Below, piece by piece: positions 41,061-51,405 of a DNA stretch of 64,000 nt. Each line of letters starts with the position of its first letter. Within the stretch, counting starts at the first letter, position 1. The notes under the pieces are model-generated. The model did no database searches, was not told where the DNA came from, and saw only the letters and a list, made by a program, of their open reading frames with translations. The position numbers and the translations under genes were made by a program. This DNA is from Isochrysis galbana (Eukaryota; Haptophyta; Isochrysidales; Isochrysidaceae): positions 1,352,253-1,416,252 of the forward strand of contig CM030937.1 of the NCBI GenBank assembly GCA_018136815.1, in the 5' to 3' direction.

Positions 41061-42101
41061 ATGTCCTGGCTGTCAGCGATGCTATGGGCCGTTCCATCGG
41101 CCGATGTGCAGCTCAGCCTCGCGGCAGCAAACGCGCTGCTCTGGTTTGTCTTCATCTCTGGGTGCACTCCGCTCGTCAAGGCAGCTGTCCGCTCGCGCCC
41201 ATGGAGGGCACAGTGGGTACAGATGCACAAGCAGACGGCCGAGAAATCATTGTGTATATCGCTCCCCTCCGACGACGCCTACTACGACCTCGCGTGCGGC
41301 ATGGTCGGTGTGCTCGTGCAACACGCGCTCGGAGGGGCGCTCTGCCTCGCCTCGGCGGCTGGGGTTTCTTCTGAACTTGCCTTTGCGCTGGCCCGGCACG
41401 GTGCGCTGTGCGAGATGGGCTGGGAAGCGCAGGACGTACTCGTGCGCGCGTGGCAGTGCGTCTTTGGCGGTGAAGCCGGCCGCGCCAAGAATCCGGCTGG
41501 GCTACTGCTTGTGCTCTGCCTGCATCACATGATGGGTATGAGCTTAGTCATCCCGATCAACCTTTTCTATCCACGCAACCAATATGTCCATGAAGTAGTG
41601 TGCTTGTTACAGGGTGCCGCTGCGGTTGCATTGCTCATGCAGAACTATGGCTACACGCTCGACACGTCGACGCCAGGCGGGTTGCTCCGGATGAAGCTGA
41701 GCGTCGGCTGCGTCTGGGTGGTGGTCCTTTGGTCGCGTGTGCTCCGCTTCACCTTCCTCTTCTTCAAATTGGTGCCTACGATCTTTGCTGATGGAAATAT
41801 AGTCATCTCCTCCGGTGCGGTCATCGTGGTCCTCGCCATGTCATACATCAACTTCATTTTCTTCGCGGACGCCACTCGGAAGCTCCTGAAGTTTGGACGG
41901 TTGACTGTCAGTGAAGGTGGCAAGCGCATCTCCGAGGCCGCGGTCGACGCAGCGGGTGCGCTGGCTCCTACACGCACCACACCAGGGATACACAGATGGG
42001 CGAGCGGCGACGATGGTGCACCGCCCATTCACCGTTGGGGCAGCAGCGACGAGGACCAGGATCGCAAATCGATAGCCCACAAGAAGAAGAAGCGCGCGTG
42101 A
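41061..42101 (+). CDS. Multi-pass membrane protein, TLC-like
   Basis: 346 residues, intronless, from the ATG at 41061 after the C/T leader; an upstream in-frame extension is low-complexity. About seven hydrophobic segments are visible, among them LAAANALLWFVFISGCTPLV (~17-36), GMVGVLVQHALGGALCLASA (~82-101), GLLLVLCLHHMMGMSLVIPI (~150-169), LLQGAAAVALLM, GCVWVVVLWSRVLRFTFLFF and ISSGAVIVVLAMSYINFIFF. The paired His in LHHMMGMS followed by a helix and N-x-x-Y-x-H-E is reminiscent of TLC (TRAM/LAG1/CLN8) domains of ER lipid-handling proteins. The match is weak. The C-terminus carries two copies of an IHRW(A/G)S motif and ends KKKKRA, a possible ER-retention dilysine-like tail. Confidence 0.5.
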   Translation: MSWLSAMLWAVPSADVQLSLAAANALLWFVFISGCTPLVKAAVRSRPWRAQWVQMHKQTAEKSLCISLPSDDAYYDLACGMVGVLVQHALGGALCLASAAGVSSELAFALARHGALCEMGWEAQDVLVRAWQCVFGGEAGRAKNPAGLLLVLCLHHMMGMSLVIPINLFYPRNQYVHEVVCLLQGAAAVALLMQNYGYTLDTSTPGGLLRMKLSVGCVWVVVLWSRVLRFTFLFFKLVPTIFADGNIVISSGAVIVVLAMSYINFIFFADATRKLLKFGRLTVSEGGKRISEAAVDAAGALAPTRTTPGIHRWASGDDGAPPIHRWGSSDEDQDRKSIAHKKKKRA

Positions 42102-42453
42102 ATAGGCGCCCATCATGTGTACTTATTAGACCCAATCAGATGGGCGCCCGCCGTGTCAAATTCGGCGTCGTGTTGAGAGATGGTCAAGAGTACAAGCCAT
42201 GGAGCGCGCCGCTTTCAAGCCGCTTCCCCAGCACCGACTCCTCCTACGGCGAAATGAAGGGTCCAGAGGTTGCTCGTTGGTGACCCTCAAACTCACGATG
42301 GGCGCTTGACATAGTACGGCGGCGCACCTTCCATCGACCAATACCAATAGTAGTAGTAGTATTTTTTCTTTTGGTTTGCTGCTCGTGTGTTGTGCGTACA
42401 GGGTTGGCTCATCCTTGTGTTTTATCATGTTGTGTATTTTCCAGCGTTCTCAA
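42102..42453 (+). other. Spacer after TLC-like gene
   Basis: No gene recognised; includes a (TAG)n run near 42349-42360. Confidence 0.45.
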
Positions 42454-42598
42454 CTAAGTTTATACTTGGTTCGCCCATGGGGGGGCACGACCCCCCCCCC
42501 CCCTCTCCACTCCTCCCCTGCCATGGGGGAGGAACCACCCATGCTCCTGGCATGCCTGATGGCTTGCCAGGAGCAGACTTCCCTGCTGGCCCAAGACG
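42454..42598 (+). mobile_element. Family-2 retroelement 5' piece with intact hairpin
   Basis: CTAAG-TTTATA-CTTGG (42454-42469) is followed 7 bp later by an ATG opening MGGHDPPPPSPLLPCHGGG. A second hairpin, GGGGGGCACGACCCCCC, covers the start. The piece stops at 42598, where a copy of the GGTGCAACC element begins. Confidence 0.65.
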
Positions 42599-42720
42599 GT
42601 GCAACCTCAGGTTGGGTTGTTTTTTCGGCAACTACCCCTACGTGGACGGTATAAGTTCTACTTGCAGGACCCCCTCATTAAAGTACAAAAGTGCAGGTTT
42701 CGGATGGTAATCTGACGAGC
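42599..42720 (+). mobile_element. Partial copy of GGGTGCAACC element
   Basis: About 110 bp match the left part of the element at 43536 (GGTGCAACCTCAGG, GTGGACGGTATAAGTTCTAC, AGGACCCCC). There is no right end. Confidence 0.65.
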
Positions 42721-43535
42721 CAGCACCGCATGTATGTGCGCAGCAGTTGAAAGCAAAGTGCCGGAAGCGGGCCCAAGTTAGAACTGGGCGTCCTTGCCCG
42801 CTTTATCGTCGATTGAAGAGGCGCTCAGGTGCGGGGTTTGCCTACTGAGAGAGCGTCGTAAGGCTTGCTGAATTTTATCATGCCTCTCGACCAGTAGTAT
42901 GTTGCCCTTAAGAGAGTATATGTGAGAAAAAGTGCCGGAATCCTTCGAGTCGAGCGCTACCGGAGGGCTCTGAGCCACTCCGTCGCGAGCGGCACCGGCG
43001 GCTAGCGCGGCGCTTTGGCCCTCCCCCCCGCCGGGAGTCGGGTGAATGAAATTCTGGATGGGGTCGGGCATCCCCATTTGGGTGTCTGGACTGGGAACGA
43101 ACGGCGAACGAAGAAAGGCTGTGGGGCGGTGAGGCGCTGCCCTAGCGGCCCTAGAGTGTTGGATTATAAGAGATTGTTAGACCTACAAAGAACTCTTCCC
43201 TCAGGGAGGGAGCCTAGACTGCTTGAGTGCAGCGACGCAGCGAACAACGACGGACAACGAACCTGAGGACAACAGGATACATCGCCTCACGAACACACCG
43301 GAATCATTCACCCAAACCAAGCGAAACATCAAGCAACCGAGACCCCAAATCACCGATAACCCAAACACGTCGCGAGAAAGACGGAGAGAGAGAGAGCGAG
43401 AGAGAGAGAGACTCCGCAGCAACGGCCGGAGCGTGTCTCCCTTGTAACTTCCCACGTGGCGGAGAGTCCGAAGCCCTTCCACTCCGACCTCGATACGTAC
43501 TCGCGTCTACGATCGGCCCTCTGTGTTCGTAATTA
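42721..43535. other. Spacer, no gene recognised
   Basis: Contains a GA run (43385-43413) and short ACGA-rich repeats (43235-43300). Confidence 0.4.
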
Positions 43536-44028
43536 GAGGGTGCAACCTCAGGTTTGGTTGTTTTTTTCGCAAGTGCCCCCCATGTGGACGGTATAAGTTC
43601 TACTTAAAGGACCCCCTTTTTTACAGTACAAACGTGCAGCAAGGCGATTTGACCGTAGAAAAGGGGACATCGCAGCCGGTCCTGCCCTTTCACCGCGCCC
43701 TCGCTCCCTTCAGCCACCCCAAAGCAGGTGGTTGCACCCCACCCCGCCGTACGAAGGCGCGCAGGCGTCCCATAGGCGGGAGGAGATGCGTCCACATAGG
43801 CGGGCGGAGAGGCGCGCCAACGTCTCCTGACCGGGAGGGACAGTGGCTGGGCTGAGCGAGGCACAAACGAAACACAAGACGTCTTCCGCTTGATGGGTCC
43901 CCGTGTTTATGTTTGTCTGCGCGCGGTCAACCCCCGAGTTAGGGGCGAAGTTAGGGGTCAGTAGAAATTATATACCTAAAAAGCCGGGAGGGGCGTGACA
44001 AAAAAAAGGAACCTCGAGTTGCACCCTC
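43536..44028. mobile_element. TIR element GAGGGTGCAACC, 493 bp
   Basis: The left end GAGGGTGCAACCTCAGGTT and the right end AACCTCGAGTTGCACCCTC are inverted repeats of 19 bp with two mismatches, each followed inward by a T-run or A-run. The interior has no transposase, so it is MITE-like. Related copies are at 42599-42720 and 54925-55151. No target-site duplication is seen, so the superfamily is unassigned. Confidence 0.7.
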
Positions 44029-45188
44029 TTTCCGTCCGTCCATCTGTCCGCCGACCGCCGCCCATGTTGTGCCTCTCCCCCTCACTACCTCTTTGCGATG
44101 GGTGCCCCCTTCTTGGGTGCCCCATCGGGGGGGGTGTTGTGCTTAGGGGGAGAGCCGCCTTTAGGTTTCTCCCAAGGGAGCCTCTCTCCTTGGCTTTTCC
44201 TCCCTTCGTGTGTTTTGTTTTCCCCCCTTCGCTCTTCGGGCGTGCACCCCCTCCGTCCGGTCGGGATCCTCCGATCTCGATCTCCTTCGTCCTTCGCCCT
44301 TTCGCCCCGTGTGTTAGGAAAGGGGTGATCGCTCTCGATCCCCCTCCCTTGTTTTCTCATGTGTGCGCCCCCTTTCTTTCCTTGCGCGCGCCCCCCCGTG
44401 TGTTTCCCGCGTTTTCTCTTGTCCCAGAGTTCCCGAGAGTCGCGCCCATGGCCGCACTCCCAGGGGCTCTGGGCGAGCTCTCTCGACCGCCATCGCCCCA
44501 TGCTCGCGTGAGCGGTGTCCCCGCCGGTGCCATGCCTCCCTCCAGCCCCAGTGCTCCCTGTGCTCAGCCCTCCTTGAGCACGGTCGCCCTTGGAGGGCCC
44601 CTTCCCATGCCTCAACAATTCTCTACATCACAAGCCACAGCCACAACCACAGCCACTCCACTCACTCAGCCACAGTGGGAAATACGGGAGGGGGATAAGG
44701 GGAATACCGGACGGGGTTACTTAAAGGGTGCGAGATATAGGAGGGGGATGAAGGGGAATACCGGAGGGGGAATGAGGAGGAATGCACCGAATGGCGAATG
44801 GGGGCTACTGGCGAAGGGTGAGGTACCGGAAGGGGAAGGAGGATACCGGGAGTACTGCAAGGGTGAGATGCCGGAAGGGGTTACTGAAAGGGTAAGATAG
44901 CGGAGGGGGAATGCCGGTGGGGGGGATGAGATGCGTGCGTGGCTTTCAACTTCGCAAACAATACCGCTCCCGCGGGATGCCCCCTCCGACAACTTCCCCG
45001 CACGCAATTCGCCGCCCCCCCCCCCCCTCCCCCCCTCCGCGCCGCCTCCGCCTCGGTCCCTTGTCCCCTGCGAGAGCTTTCTCCCTCGTTGATCTCATCA
45101 GGGTCTGCCTTTCTCGTCTTCCCCGTCGTATTCGAGCTCTGCTTCGCTGAGAGCTGTTAACGCATTCATCATACTACTATTGCTATAC
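44029..45188 (+). other. Low-complexity ORF region and GGGGAATACCGG minisatellite
   Basis: A 301-codon frame (43995-44900) is Pro/Ser/Leu-rich; its middle (MAALPGALGELSRPPSPHAR, from 44449) could be a retroelement N-terminus. From about 44690 to 44925 a degenerate GGGGAATACCGGAGGGG unit of roughly 17-25 bp repeats about ten times. No host gene is supported. Confidence 0.5.
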
Positions 45189-47474
45189 TCAGAAGTCCGA
45201 ACGTAGTGCCTGGAGCACAGCAACCGCGTCGTCCTCCCATGGCTTGACGCCCTGCGCGAGCAGCTCCATCTCTTCGTCGTGCGTGAAGCCGTAGATGCCT
45301 CGCTCCTCGTTGTCTTCGTACGACTCGTCGTACTCATCATCGTACTCATCGCTCACGGTGTTGTTGAGGCCAGTTTCCTCCAATGACCGGGCCAATTCCA
45401 TCCAGGACGATTTCCCGCCGACGTCATCGAAGAATGTCTCGCTTGCCGCCTCAAACCTCTCGGCGCGGTCCAGCACGGTCTGAAGCGCGCTGCTGCCATC
45501 AATCAGCTCCCCCGTCACGCTGCTGCCACAGATCGTCTCCCCCGTAGCACGGAGGGACCGCCCGCCCCTAACCCTTGAAAACACATTCTCTCCGCCGTAC
45601 TTTTCCTTGGCGTCGGACTTTTCGAAGGCATATTCCAGGAGCGCGCGCCCCTCCTCGTCTCTCGTACCAGCCATACGCAATAGCTCCGCCCAGCTCCAGG
45701 TTCCATCAAGCGGCACTGCACCGTGGAGCATGGCAAGCTTGCAGAAGCCGAGGAAGTCGCCCGTGATGGTGCATGCCTCGCCAGCGCTCTTGGCGTAGAG
45801 CCCATGCAGATGGCCTCCCCAAGCGTAGTCATCATCCAAGCGCACACGGTAGCAATCGATGAACCACTCGTAGCGGGCATCCTTCTCGAGCCCGTTGGCC
45901 CAACCGCTCGGCTCAAGGCCTGACAACCCAGGAGCCATCCCGGGCGGCAAGCTACCCAACCTACCCGTAATGCCGCCGCCACCCCGCCGTCCGCCTTGGT
46001 GGCCACCGTTGCCGCCGGCTCCACGGAGCATTGCGGCGGCGCGCGCTCTGGCTTCAGCCCGCTTGGCCTCGCGCTCAATCTTCATGTCCTCCCGAATTGG
46101 CCTGAGCAGCGCAGCCGCCGCCCGTGCCTGTACCGGGTCGCCCTCGCGGACGATGTACTCGAGGTCCGTCTGGGCCGCCTCGCGGCGTCCGCACTGCAGG
46201 GCAGCCTTTGCGCGCCGCAGCCGCGACTTCGCGTGGGCGGGATCCGCCAACACGGCATCACCGGACAGATACGCAGCCTCACGCCACCGCTCCAACTTAA
46301 GGCAGCACTCAGCAGCATTGGATAATAGCTTGACGCGCTCTTCGCGTTGCGCCCCCGCTCCGCCACCCCGACACCCGTAGCGCTCGATCGCCTCGAGGTA
46401 CAAACGCAGAGCCTCGCTGTGTTCGCCGCGGCCGAACGCGGCGTTTCCTGCCGCCTTGAGCTCGACCGCCTGCCCAAACTCGGCATCGTCGATACGACCC
46501 ACAGAGTCTGGTGGGGTCGGCCGGCCGCGCCGCTTGCAGAAGCTCACAACCTGCAGCGCGGTCACAGGCTCCATGTTGACGTCGCAGAACAAGGCTAGGC
46601 AGCCGCCATCGGCACCCACTTGCTGGGCGGCAACCACAACATCGACGTCACCGCTGGAGTGTTGCCCCAATGGTCGGCCGTCGGAGCATGGCACGTTGCT
46701 CTGTACCGTGGAATCGGCCGTCGCACTGAACAGCCTCTCCTCATTGGCCACACGACAAACCGCCCTCGCTTTTGCGCTGAAAGGCTCGGTGGCCAACGCG
46801 CGTGGGAAGCATGAGGCCGCGAAGGCCGCACTCTCGGCCACTGGGTTCCAGGTGGTCCGATAGTACCCGCCCGACTTCCAGGGGAGAGCGAACAGGTGCC
46901 GGAGCATGCCGAGCACCTGCGACGAGTCGCTGGACGTGACCGCCAGCGCGCCGCCCGCACACACAAAGTCGCGCAGGTGCGGCCCAAGCTCCCTCTCGAG
47001 CACTGGCAAGGCCGAGTCGCAGTCGGAGGCGTTGGCCAAGATGACCGCGTGCAGCCTGCCCGAGCAGAGCGCGCGCCTGCAAGAGGCGACGCGGTCGAGC
47101 CTGCTGCCTCCCTCCAAGTTGAAGCACTCGGTGTGGACGTCCTCCCACTCACGCGCGAGTGAGGCGCCCCCCTGCTCGCCCAGGTCGTCTCGGCCCGACC
47201 GGTTCTGCAAGCGGTCGCTCATCCACTCGCCCACCATGCTGATGCCCTCGATGATGAGCACGCGCCGGCGGCTCGGCGGCAAGGCGGGCGGCTGCGCCAG
47301 AGCGGCATCGAGTCTCTCCTCCTCCTCCCGCCCTCGGAGCCCCTCCTCCTCCTCCCGCCCTCGGAGCCCCTCCTCCTCCTCCCGCCCTTGGAGCGGACCA
47401 GACCGCTCTGCGTCAGCCGGCTGGCGCGAGGCGGCGTGCTTCTGGGGGCGAGAGCGAGAGCGGCGGGGAGCCAT
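45189..47474 (-). CDS. TPR-repeat protein of unknown function
   Basis: 761 residues from the ATG at 47474 (MAPRRSRSRPQK); the frame is open upstream without another ATG. Residues ~25-60 are an Arg/Glu repeat (GREEEEGLR three times) coded by a 27-bp minisatellite. Residues ~75-320 form a mixed alpha/beta region (RRRVLIIEGISMVGEWMSDR) that resembles ThuA or glutamine-amidotransferase-like folds, but no catalytic Cys motif is evident. Tetratricopeptide repeats follow (~355-470: AVELKAAGNAAFGRGEHSEA; LLSNAAECCLKLERWREAAY). A conserved-looking block is YEWFIDCYRVRLDDDYAWGG (~565). The C-terminus is acidic. TPRs bind proteins such as chaperones; the overall role is unknown. Confidence 0.7.
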   Translation of the reverse strand: MAPRRSRSRPQKHAASRQPADAERSGPLQGREEEEGLRGREEEEGLRGREEEERLDAALAQPPALPPSRRRVLIIEGISMVGEWMSDRLQNRSGRDDLGEQGGASLAREWEDVHTECFNLEGGSRLDRVASCRRALCSGRLHAVILANASDCDSALPVLERELGPHLRDFVCAGGALAVTSSDSSQVLGMLRHLFALPWKSGGYYRTTWNPVAESAAFAASCFPRALATEPFSAKARAVCRVANEERLFSATADSTVQSNVPCSDGRPLGQHSSGDVDVVVAAQQVGADGGCLALFCDVNMEPVTALQVVSFCKRRGRPTPPDSVGRIDDAEFGQAVELKAAGNAAFGRGEHSEALRLYLEAIERYGCRGGGAGAQREERVKLLSNAAECCLKLERWREAAYLSGDAVLADPAHAKSRLRRAKAALQCGRREAAQTDLEYIVREGDPVQARAAAALLRPIREDMKIEREAKRAEARARAAAMLRGAGGNGGHQGGRRGGGGITGRLGSLPPGMAPGLSGLEPSGWANGLEKDARYEWFIDCYRVRLDDDYAWGGHLHGLYAKSAGEACTITGDFLGFCKLAMLHGAVPLDGTWSWAELLRMAGTRDEEGRALLEYAFEKSDAKEKYGGENVFSRVRGGRSLRATGETICGSSVTGELIDGSSALQTVLDRAERFEAASETFFDDVGGKSSWMELARSLEETGLNNTVSDEYDDEYDESYEDNEERGIYGFTHDEEMELLAQGVKPWEDDAVAVLQALRSDF

Positions 47475-47620
47475 GAGAAGGGTGGCCCGTGGCGTGGGAT
47501 TCGGGGGTGTGGCGGGTATCCCTCTCTCCCGGAGAGGCGAGGCGGGGGCGGCAGAGAGGGGAGCCACGAAACCATAAGCAAAGAAGGAAGAAAGGGAGTA
47601 GTTCTACCTTTTCATTGGAG

Positions 47621-47880
47621 GGATGAAAGAAGAAGAGAGAAGAGCCAACAGAGGTCTCATCAGCTCTGATCGCCTCCCCCCCGCCCCCCCCGCCCCCTCC
47701 CCCCCTCGCCCGCCCGCGCGCCCTCCTGCCGCCCCCCCCCCCCCCGCGCCTCGCTGGTGATTCTCGGATTCTTCCATTCAATCAGGCGAGGGGGGGCGGG
47801 GGGCGGGGGCGGGGGGCGCGGGGGGGGGGGGGCCTCCGAGCTGATGAGACCGGTTGAGGCTCTTCTCTATTCTTTCATCC
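47621..47880. repeat. 260-bp imperfect palindrome (foldback)
   Basis: The left arm starts GGATGAAAGAAG...AGAAGAGCC...GGTCTCATCAGCTC and runs into a C-rich stretch. The right arm is its inverted counterpart, G-rich then GAGCTGATGAGACC...GGCTCTTCTCT...TTCTTTCATCC. The arms meet at a short loop near 47765. It lies just upstream of the TPR gene. Single-stranded it would form a long GC-rich hairpin. Confidence 0.8.
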
Positions 47881-47914
47881 ACGAAAGGGCGCGGCGAGCA
47901 GAGACCGCTCACTT

Positions 47915-48440
47915 GGGACTCGTAGACTCGAAAGGATGACTCGGAAGACTCGGTCGGGACTTGGGGGTACTCAGAACAGGCGATACAATGGGTAAAACGC
48001 ACACATCAACACTCTGCACTCGATCATTAATAGTAACAGGCCGAAAACATGGGTTAAACGAACCCCCTCTGATGAGCAGAATCAGGGGTGCCCACCAGAA
48101 AAGAAGAGAGAGAGAAAGAACGAGGGCTCGAGGGGTCAAAACACAATTCGGACTCCGGCTCGGACTACGGAATAAAAGCCGGTGCCCTCGCGAATCCTGC
48201 CTCGAGTCTCGAGTCTTGGGACTCGAGTCTCGAGATTTGAGTTTCCCCCGTGCGAACTCCCGGCGAGAACTCGAGTCTCGGAACTCGAATAAACTCGAGT
48301 TTCGAGAGGACGAGGACCGCTGCAGAGCGCTGTGGGACAGCGCTGGAAGACACCGCTGAGGGACGCGCTGGGGGACACCGCCGAAGGACGCTAGAAGGAC
48401 GCGCTGGGGGACACCGCTGAAGGACGCTGAAAGACGCTGA
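47915..48440. repeat. ACTCG repeats, CTCGAGTC cluster and ~27-bp minisatellite
   Basis: GACTCG recurs at 47915-47985; ACTCGAGTCTCGAG-type palindromes cluster at 48196-48305; and GGACGCGCTGGGGGACACCG-like units (about 25-30 bp) repeat four or five times at 48320-48435. The last array ends exactly where a family-2 retroelement ATG begins. Confidence 0.7.
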
Positions 48441-48890
48441 GATGGGGGGGCACGAGCCCCCCTCTCTCTCCACTCCTCCCCTGCCATGGGGGAGGAACCA
48501 CCCACTCTCCTGGCACCCCTGATGGCCTGCCAGGAGCACACTGCACACTGCCCTGCTGACCCATCCCTCTCCCCACAGGCACGCCTAACTCGCCCGCCTT
48601 GGCCTGTCGTGGCCAGCTCATCCCTCTGACCAGCCCCTCCTCCCCCTTGGCCCCCCTGTTCAGGACCCCCCAGCCAGCTCCAGTGCTCCAGTCGACCCGC
48701 AGGGGCTCGGAGCGCCAGCGAGGGAGAGGCAGGAGGGGCCAGGGCCATGCCCCAGCTTCATCTGCCACCTGAGCGGTGCTGCGGTGCTCCCAGGCCCCTG
48801 CAAGCCGCAGGCCACCTGGGGACCTGAAGAGGGGCCGCAAGCGCGCGCCATGGGTCCCCGCCGCGGGGAAGAGAGGAGGAAAAGGGAAGA
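48441..48890 (+). mobile_element. Family-2 retroelement piece lacking its 5' hairpin
   Basis: Starts at ATGGGGGGGCACGAGCCCCC (48442 onward) and follows the family-2 leader (GCCATGGGGGAGGAACCACC; a TCCTGGCA...TGCCAGGA hairpin; GAGCGCCAGCGAGGGAGAGG) for about 450 bp. The sequence upstream of the ATG is minisatellite, so the hairpin is missing. Confidence 0.6.
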
Positions 48891-49028
48891 GGGTCTGCTG
48901 TGCAAGGATATGCGCTAGGCGAGTTGGATGGCCGTGCGCAGTGTAGGCCCAGGTAAATATTTTTTTACGAATTTTTCTGCAAATTTGGGCGGTTGCTCGA
49001 GCTCATTAGAAGTTTGGGCCCTCTCTAC
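48891..49028. other. Short spacer
   Basis: Nothing recognised. Confidence 0.4.
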
Positions 49029-49275
49029 TAGGGCGGTCAAACAGGGGCTTTTTAACTATTAGTAAGGGTTGGGCTGCATTTTTTGACCGTGGCGCGGTGC
49101 CCAATAAAAAAGCTCCGGGGGGGGCTACCTGACGCTACGAAAATCTTCGCCAAGAAATGGTGCGATCCGCCCCCCCTCTCGCCCCCTCCGTCACGCGCGC
49201 TCACGCTCTACCCGTAAAGAATGGGCCGTCGCGCCCGCGGGGGGATCGGTTCCTTGATATCTAAGCTACATTCGG
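49029..49275 (+). mobile_element. Terminal fragment of GGGCGGTCAAACAG element
   Basis: Starts AGGGCGGTCAAACAGGGG and matches the inverted sequence at 31877-32121 along its whole length. The matching right end is not found. Confidence 0.65.
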
Positions 49276-50045
49276 CATTTGATTCCCGCCCGATGCAGCG
49301 TCGTGTCGGGCTGCCGACAGTCCGACCACCCCCTGACCCTCTGGCATCATTGCCCGCGCAGCCCACCCAGCACATCACAGCGCGCGCACGCGGCTACCCT
49401 GGCTACCAGAGGCCCCACCCCGACCATCCCGACCCGTCCCTCGCAGGATTCACCCTCTCTCGAACTCGGCATCGAGAACTAGGCTCAGCTCACCGGCGCG
49501 GCCGTCCACGCGTGGCTGACGAGCCTCCGCGTCGAGGCTGCCTACGCGGCCATCCTCTCTCTGACAGTGCCAGATCCGGCATTGCTCGATGAGGCGAGAC
49601 CCGTGGGTGGCCTCAGGACGGGCCTCGTCGTGGTGCTCTACGCTGCGGCGGGCAGGAAAGCCCAAGATCCTGCCAGAGCGCCTCATAGCGCATCTCGCGG
49701 GAACCCACCACCCAGAGCAGAAATCATTGTCTGCCGCTGGGTGGTGGCCTTGGCAGGTGGCATTGAAAATTAATTTATACTGTTGATGACGCGCGACGGC
49801 GCAACGAAAGCACTCCGGGCACGCGGAGCTCGAGTAGCGAAGAAGCACACCAAGGTCTTCGCAATACTTGACGTAGACGTCAAGTAGAGCTGTACACCGT
49901 GGAGCCGACGCGGCGTCAGTCAACCTCCGGTGGGCAGCTGAGACAGAGAGCCGCTGGCAGTCCACCAGTCAGACTTAAGTAAACATCGGCAAAAGCGGCG
50001 GCGGCGACGGGCCAGTAAGTGGGGGCGGCGGCGGCGGCGGCGCTC
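49276..50045 (+). other. Spacer, possible transposon interior
   Basis: Continues from the element end above. Frames on both strands have no recognised motif. (GGC)n repeats occur at 50020-50043. Confidence 0.4.
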
Positions 50046-51405
50046 CCTCGGCTACGTCAGACGTCAACATTCAAAGGGATCTACAAATGGCTGACTGCGA
50101 CGAGGATTCGGCGCGCGGCCTGCACGATTGGCGTGGCTGTGTGGGTGGTCCCTGTGCATTTGGTGTCTGGAGGGGCCCCCTATCCGGATGGATCGTCGAA
50201 ATCGGGCACGCAGCGCGCCCGGCATCAGCTTGAAGTTGGGCTCTCCCGGCCTCGCTCGGAGACGTCAAACGTCGAATGGGCTCGGCGGATGGCTGATATC
50301 CACGAGATTTCGGCGCGCGGCCCACGCGATTGGTGTGACTGTGTGGGTGGTCCCTGTGCATTTGGTGTCTGGCGGGGCCCCCCATCCGGATGGATCGTCG
50401 AAATCGGGCACGCAGCGCGCCCGGCATCAGCTTGAAGTTGGGCTCTCCCGGCCTCGCTTGGAGACGTCAAACGTCGAATGGGCTCGGCGGATGGCTGATA
50501 TCCACGAGATTTCGGCGCGCGGCCCACGCGATTGGTGTGACTGTGTGGGTGGTCCCTGTGTATTTGGTGTCTGGCGGGGCCCCCCATCCGGATGGATCGT
50601 CGAAATCGGGCAGGCAGCGCGCCCGGCATCAGTTTGAAGTTGGGCTCTCCCGGCCTCGCTCGGAGACGTCAAACGTCGAATGGGCTCGGCGGATGGCTGA
50701 TATCCACGAGATTTCGGCGGGCGGCCCACGCGCCCACGCGATTGGTGTGACTGTGTGGGTGGTCCCTGTGCATTTGGTGTCTGGAAGGGCCCCCCATCTG
50801 GATGGATCGTCGAAATCGGGCAGGCAGCGCGCCCGCCATCAGTTTGAAGTTGGGCTCTCCCGGCCTCGCTCGGAGACGTCAAACGTCGAATGGGCTCGGC
50901 GGATGGCTGATATCCACGAGATTTCGGCGCGCGGCCCACGCGATTGGTGTGACTGTGTGGGTGGTCCCTGTGCATTTGGTGTCTGGAAGGGCCCCCCATC
51001 TGGATGGATCGTCGAAATCGGGCACGCAGCGCGCCCGCCATCAGTTTGAAGTTGGGCTCTCCAGGCTTCTCTCGGCGACGGCTCAACGTTCAATGGGCTC
51101 GGCGGATGGGTGATTTCGACGAGGTATCGGGGCGCGGCCTGTCAGATTGGCGTGACCATGCGGGTGGGACCTGTGTATATGGTATCTGGCGGGGTCTCCC
51201 ATCCTGATGGATCGTCGAAAACGGGCACGCAGCGCGCCCGCCATCAGTTTGAAGTTGGGCTCTCCCGGCCTCGCTCGGAGACGTCAAACGTCGAATGGGC
51301 TCGGCGGATGGCTGATATCCACGAGATTTCGGCGGGCGGCCCACGCGATTGGTGTGACAGTGTGGGTGGTCCCTGTGCATTTGGTGTCTGGCGAGGCCCC
51401 CCATC
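50046..51405. repeat. Tandem satellite, ~202-bp unit, about 6.5 copies
   Basis: Unit starts marked by CTGATATCCACGAGATTTCG fall at about 50094, 50295, 50497, 50699, 50909, 51112 and 51314; spacings are 201, 202, 202, 210, 203 and 202. The 210 contains a short CGCGCCCA duplication. Units at 50094 and 51112 are more diverged. Each contains GACGTCAAACGTC and GCGATTGG. Long frames on both strands arise because the unit lacks stops. Confidence 0.95.

Noticed and set aside
43995-44900. 301-codon plus-strand frame
   Set aside because: It starts inside a TIR element, is Pro/Ser-rich and runs into a minisatellite; too weak to call a gene.
48196-48305. Possible CRISPR-like array
   Set aside because: The CTCGAGTC units are short overlapping palindromes without unique spacers, and the window is eukaryotic.
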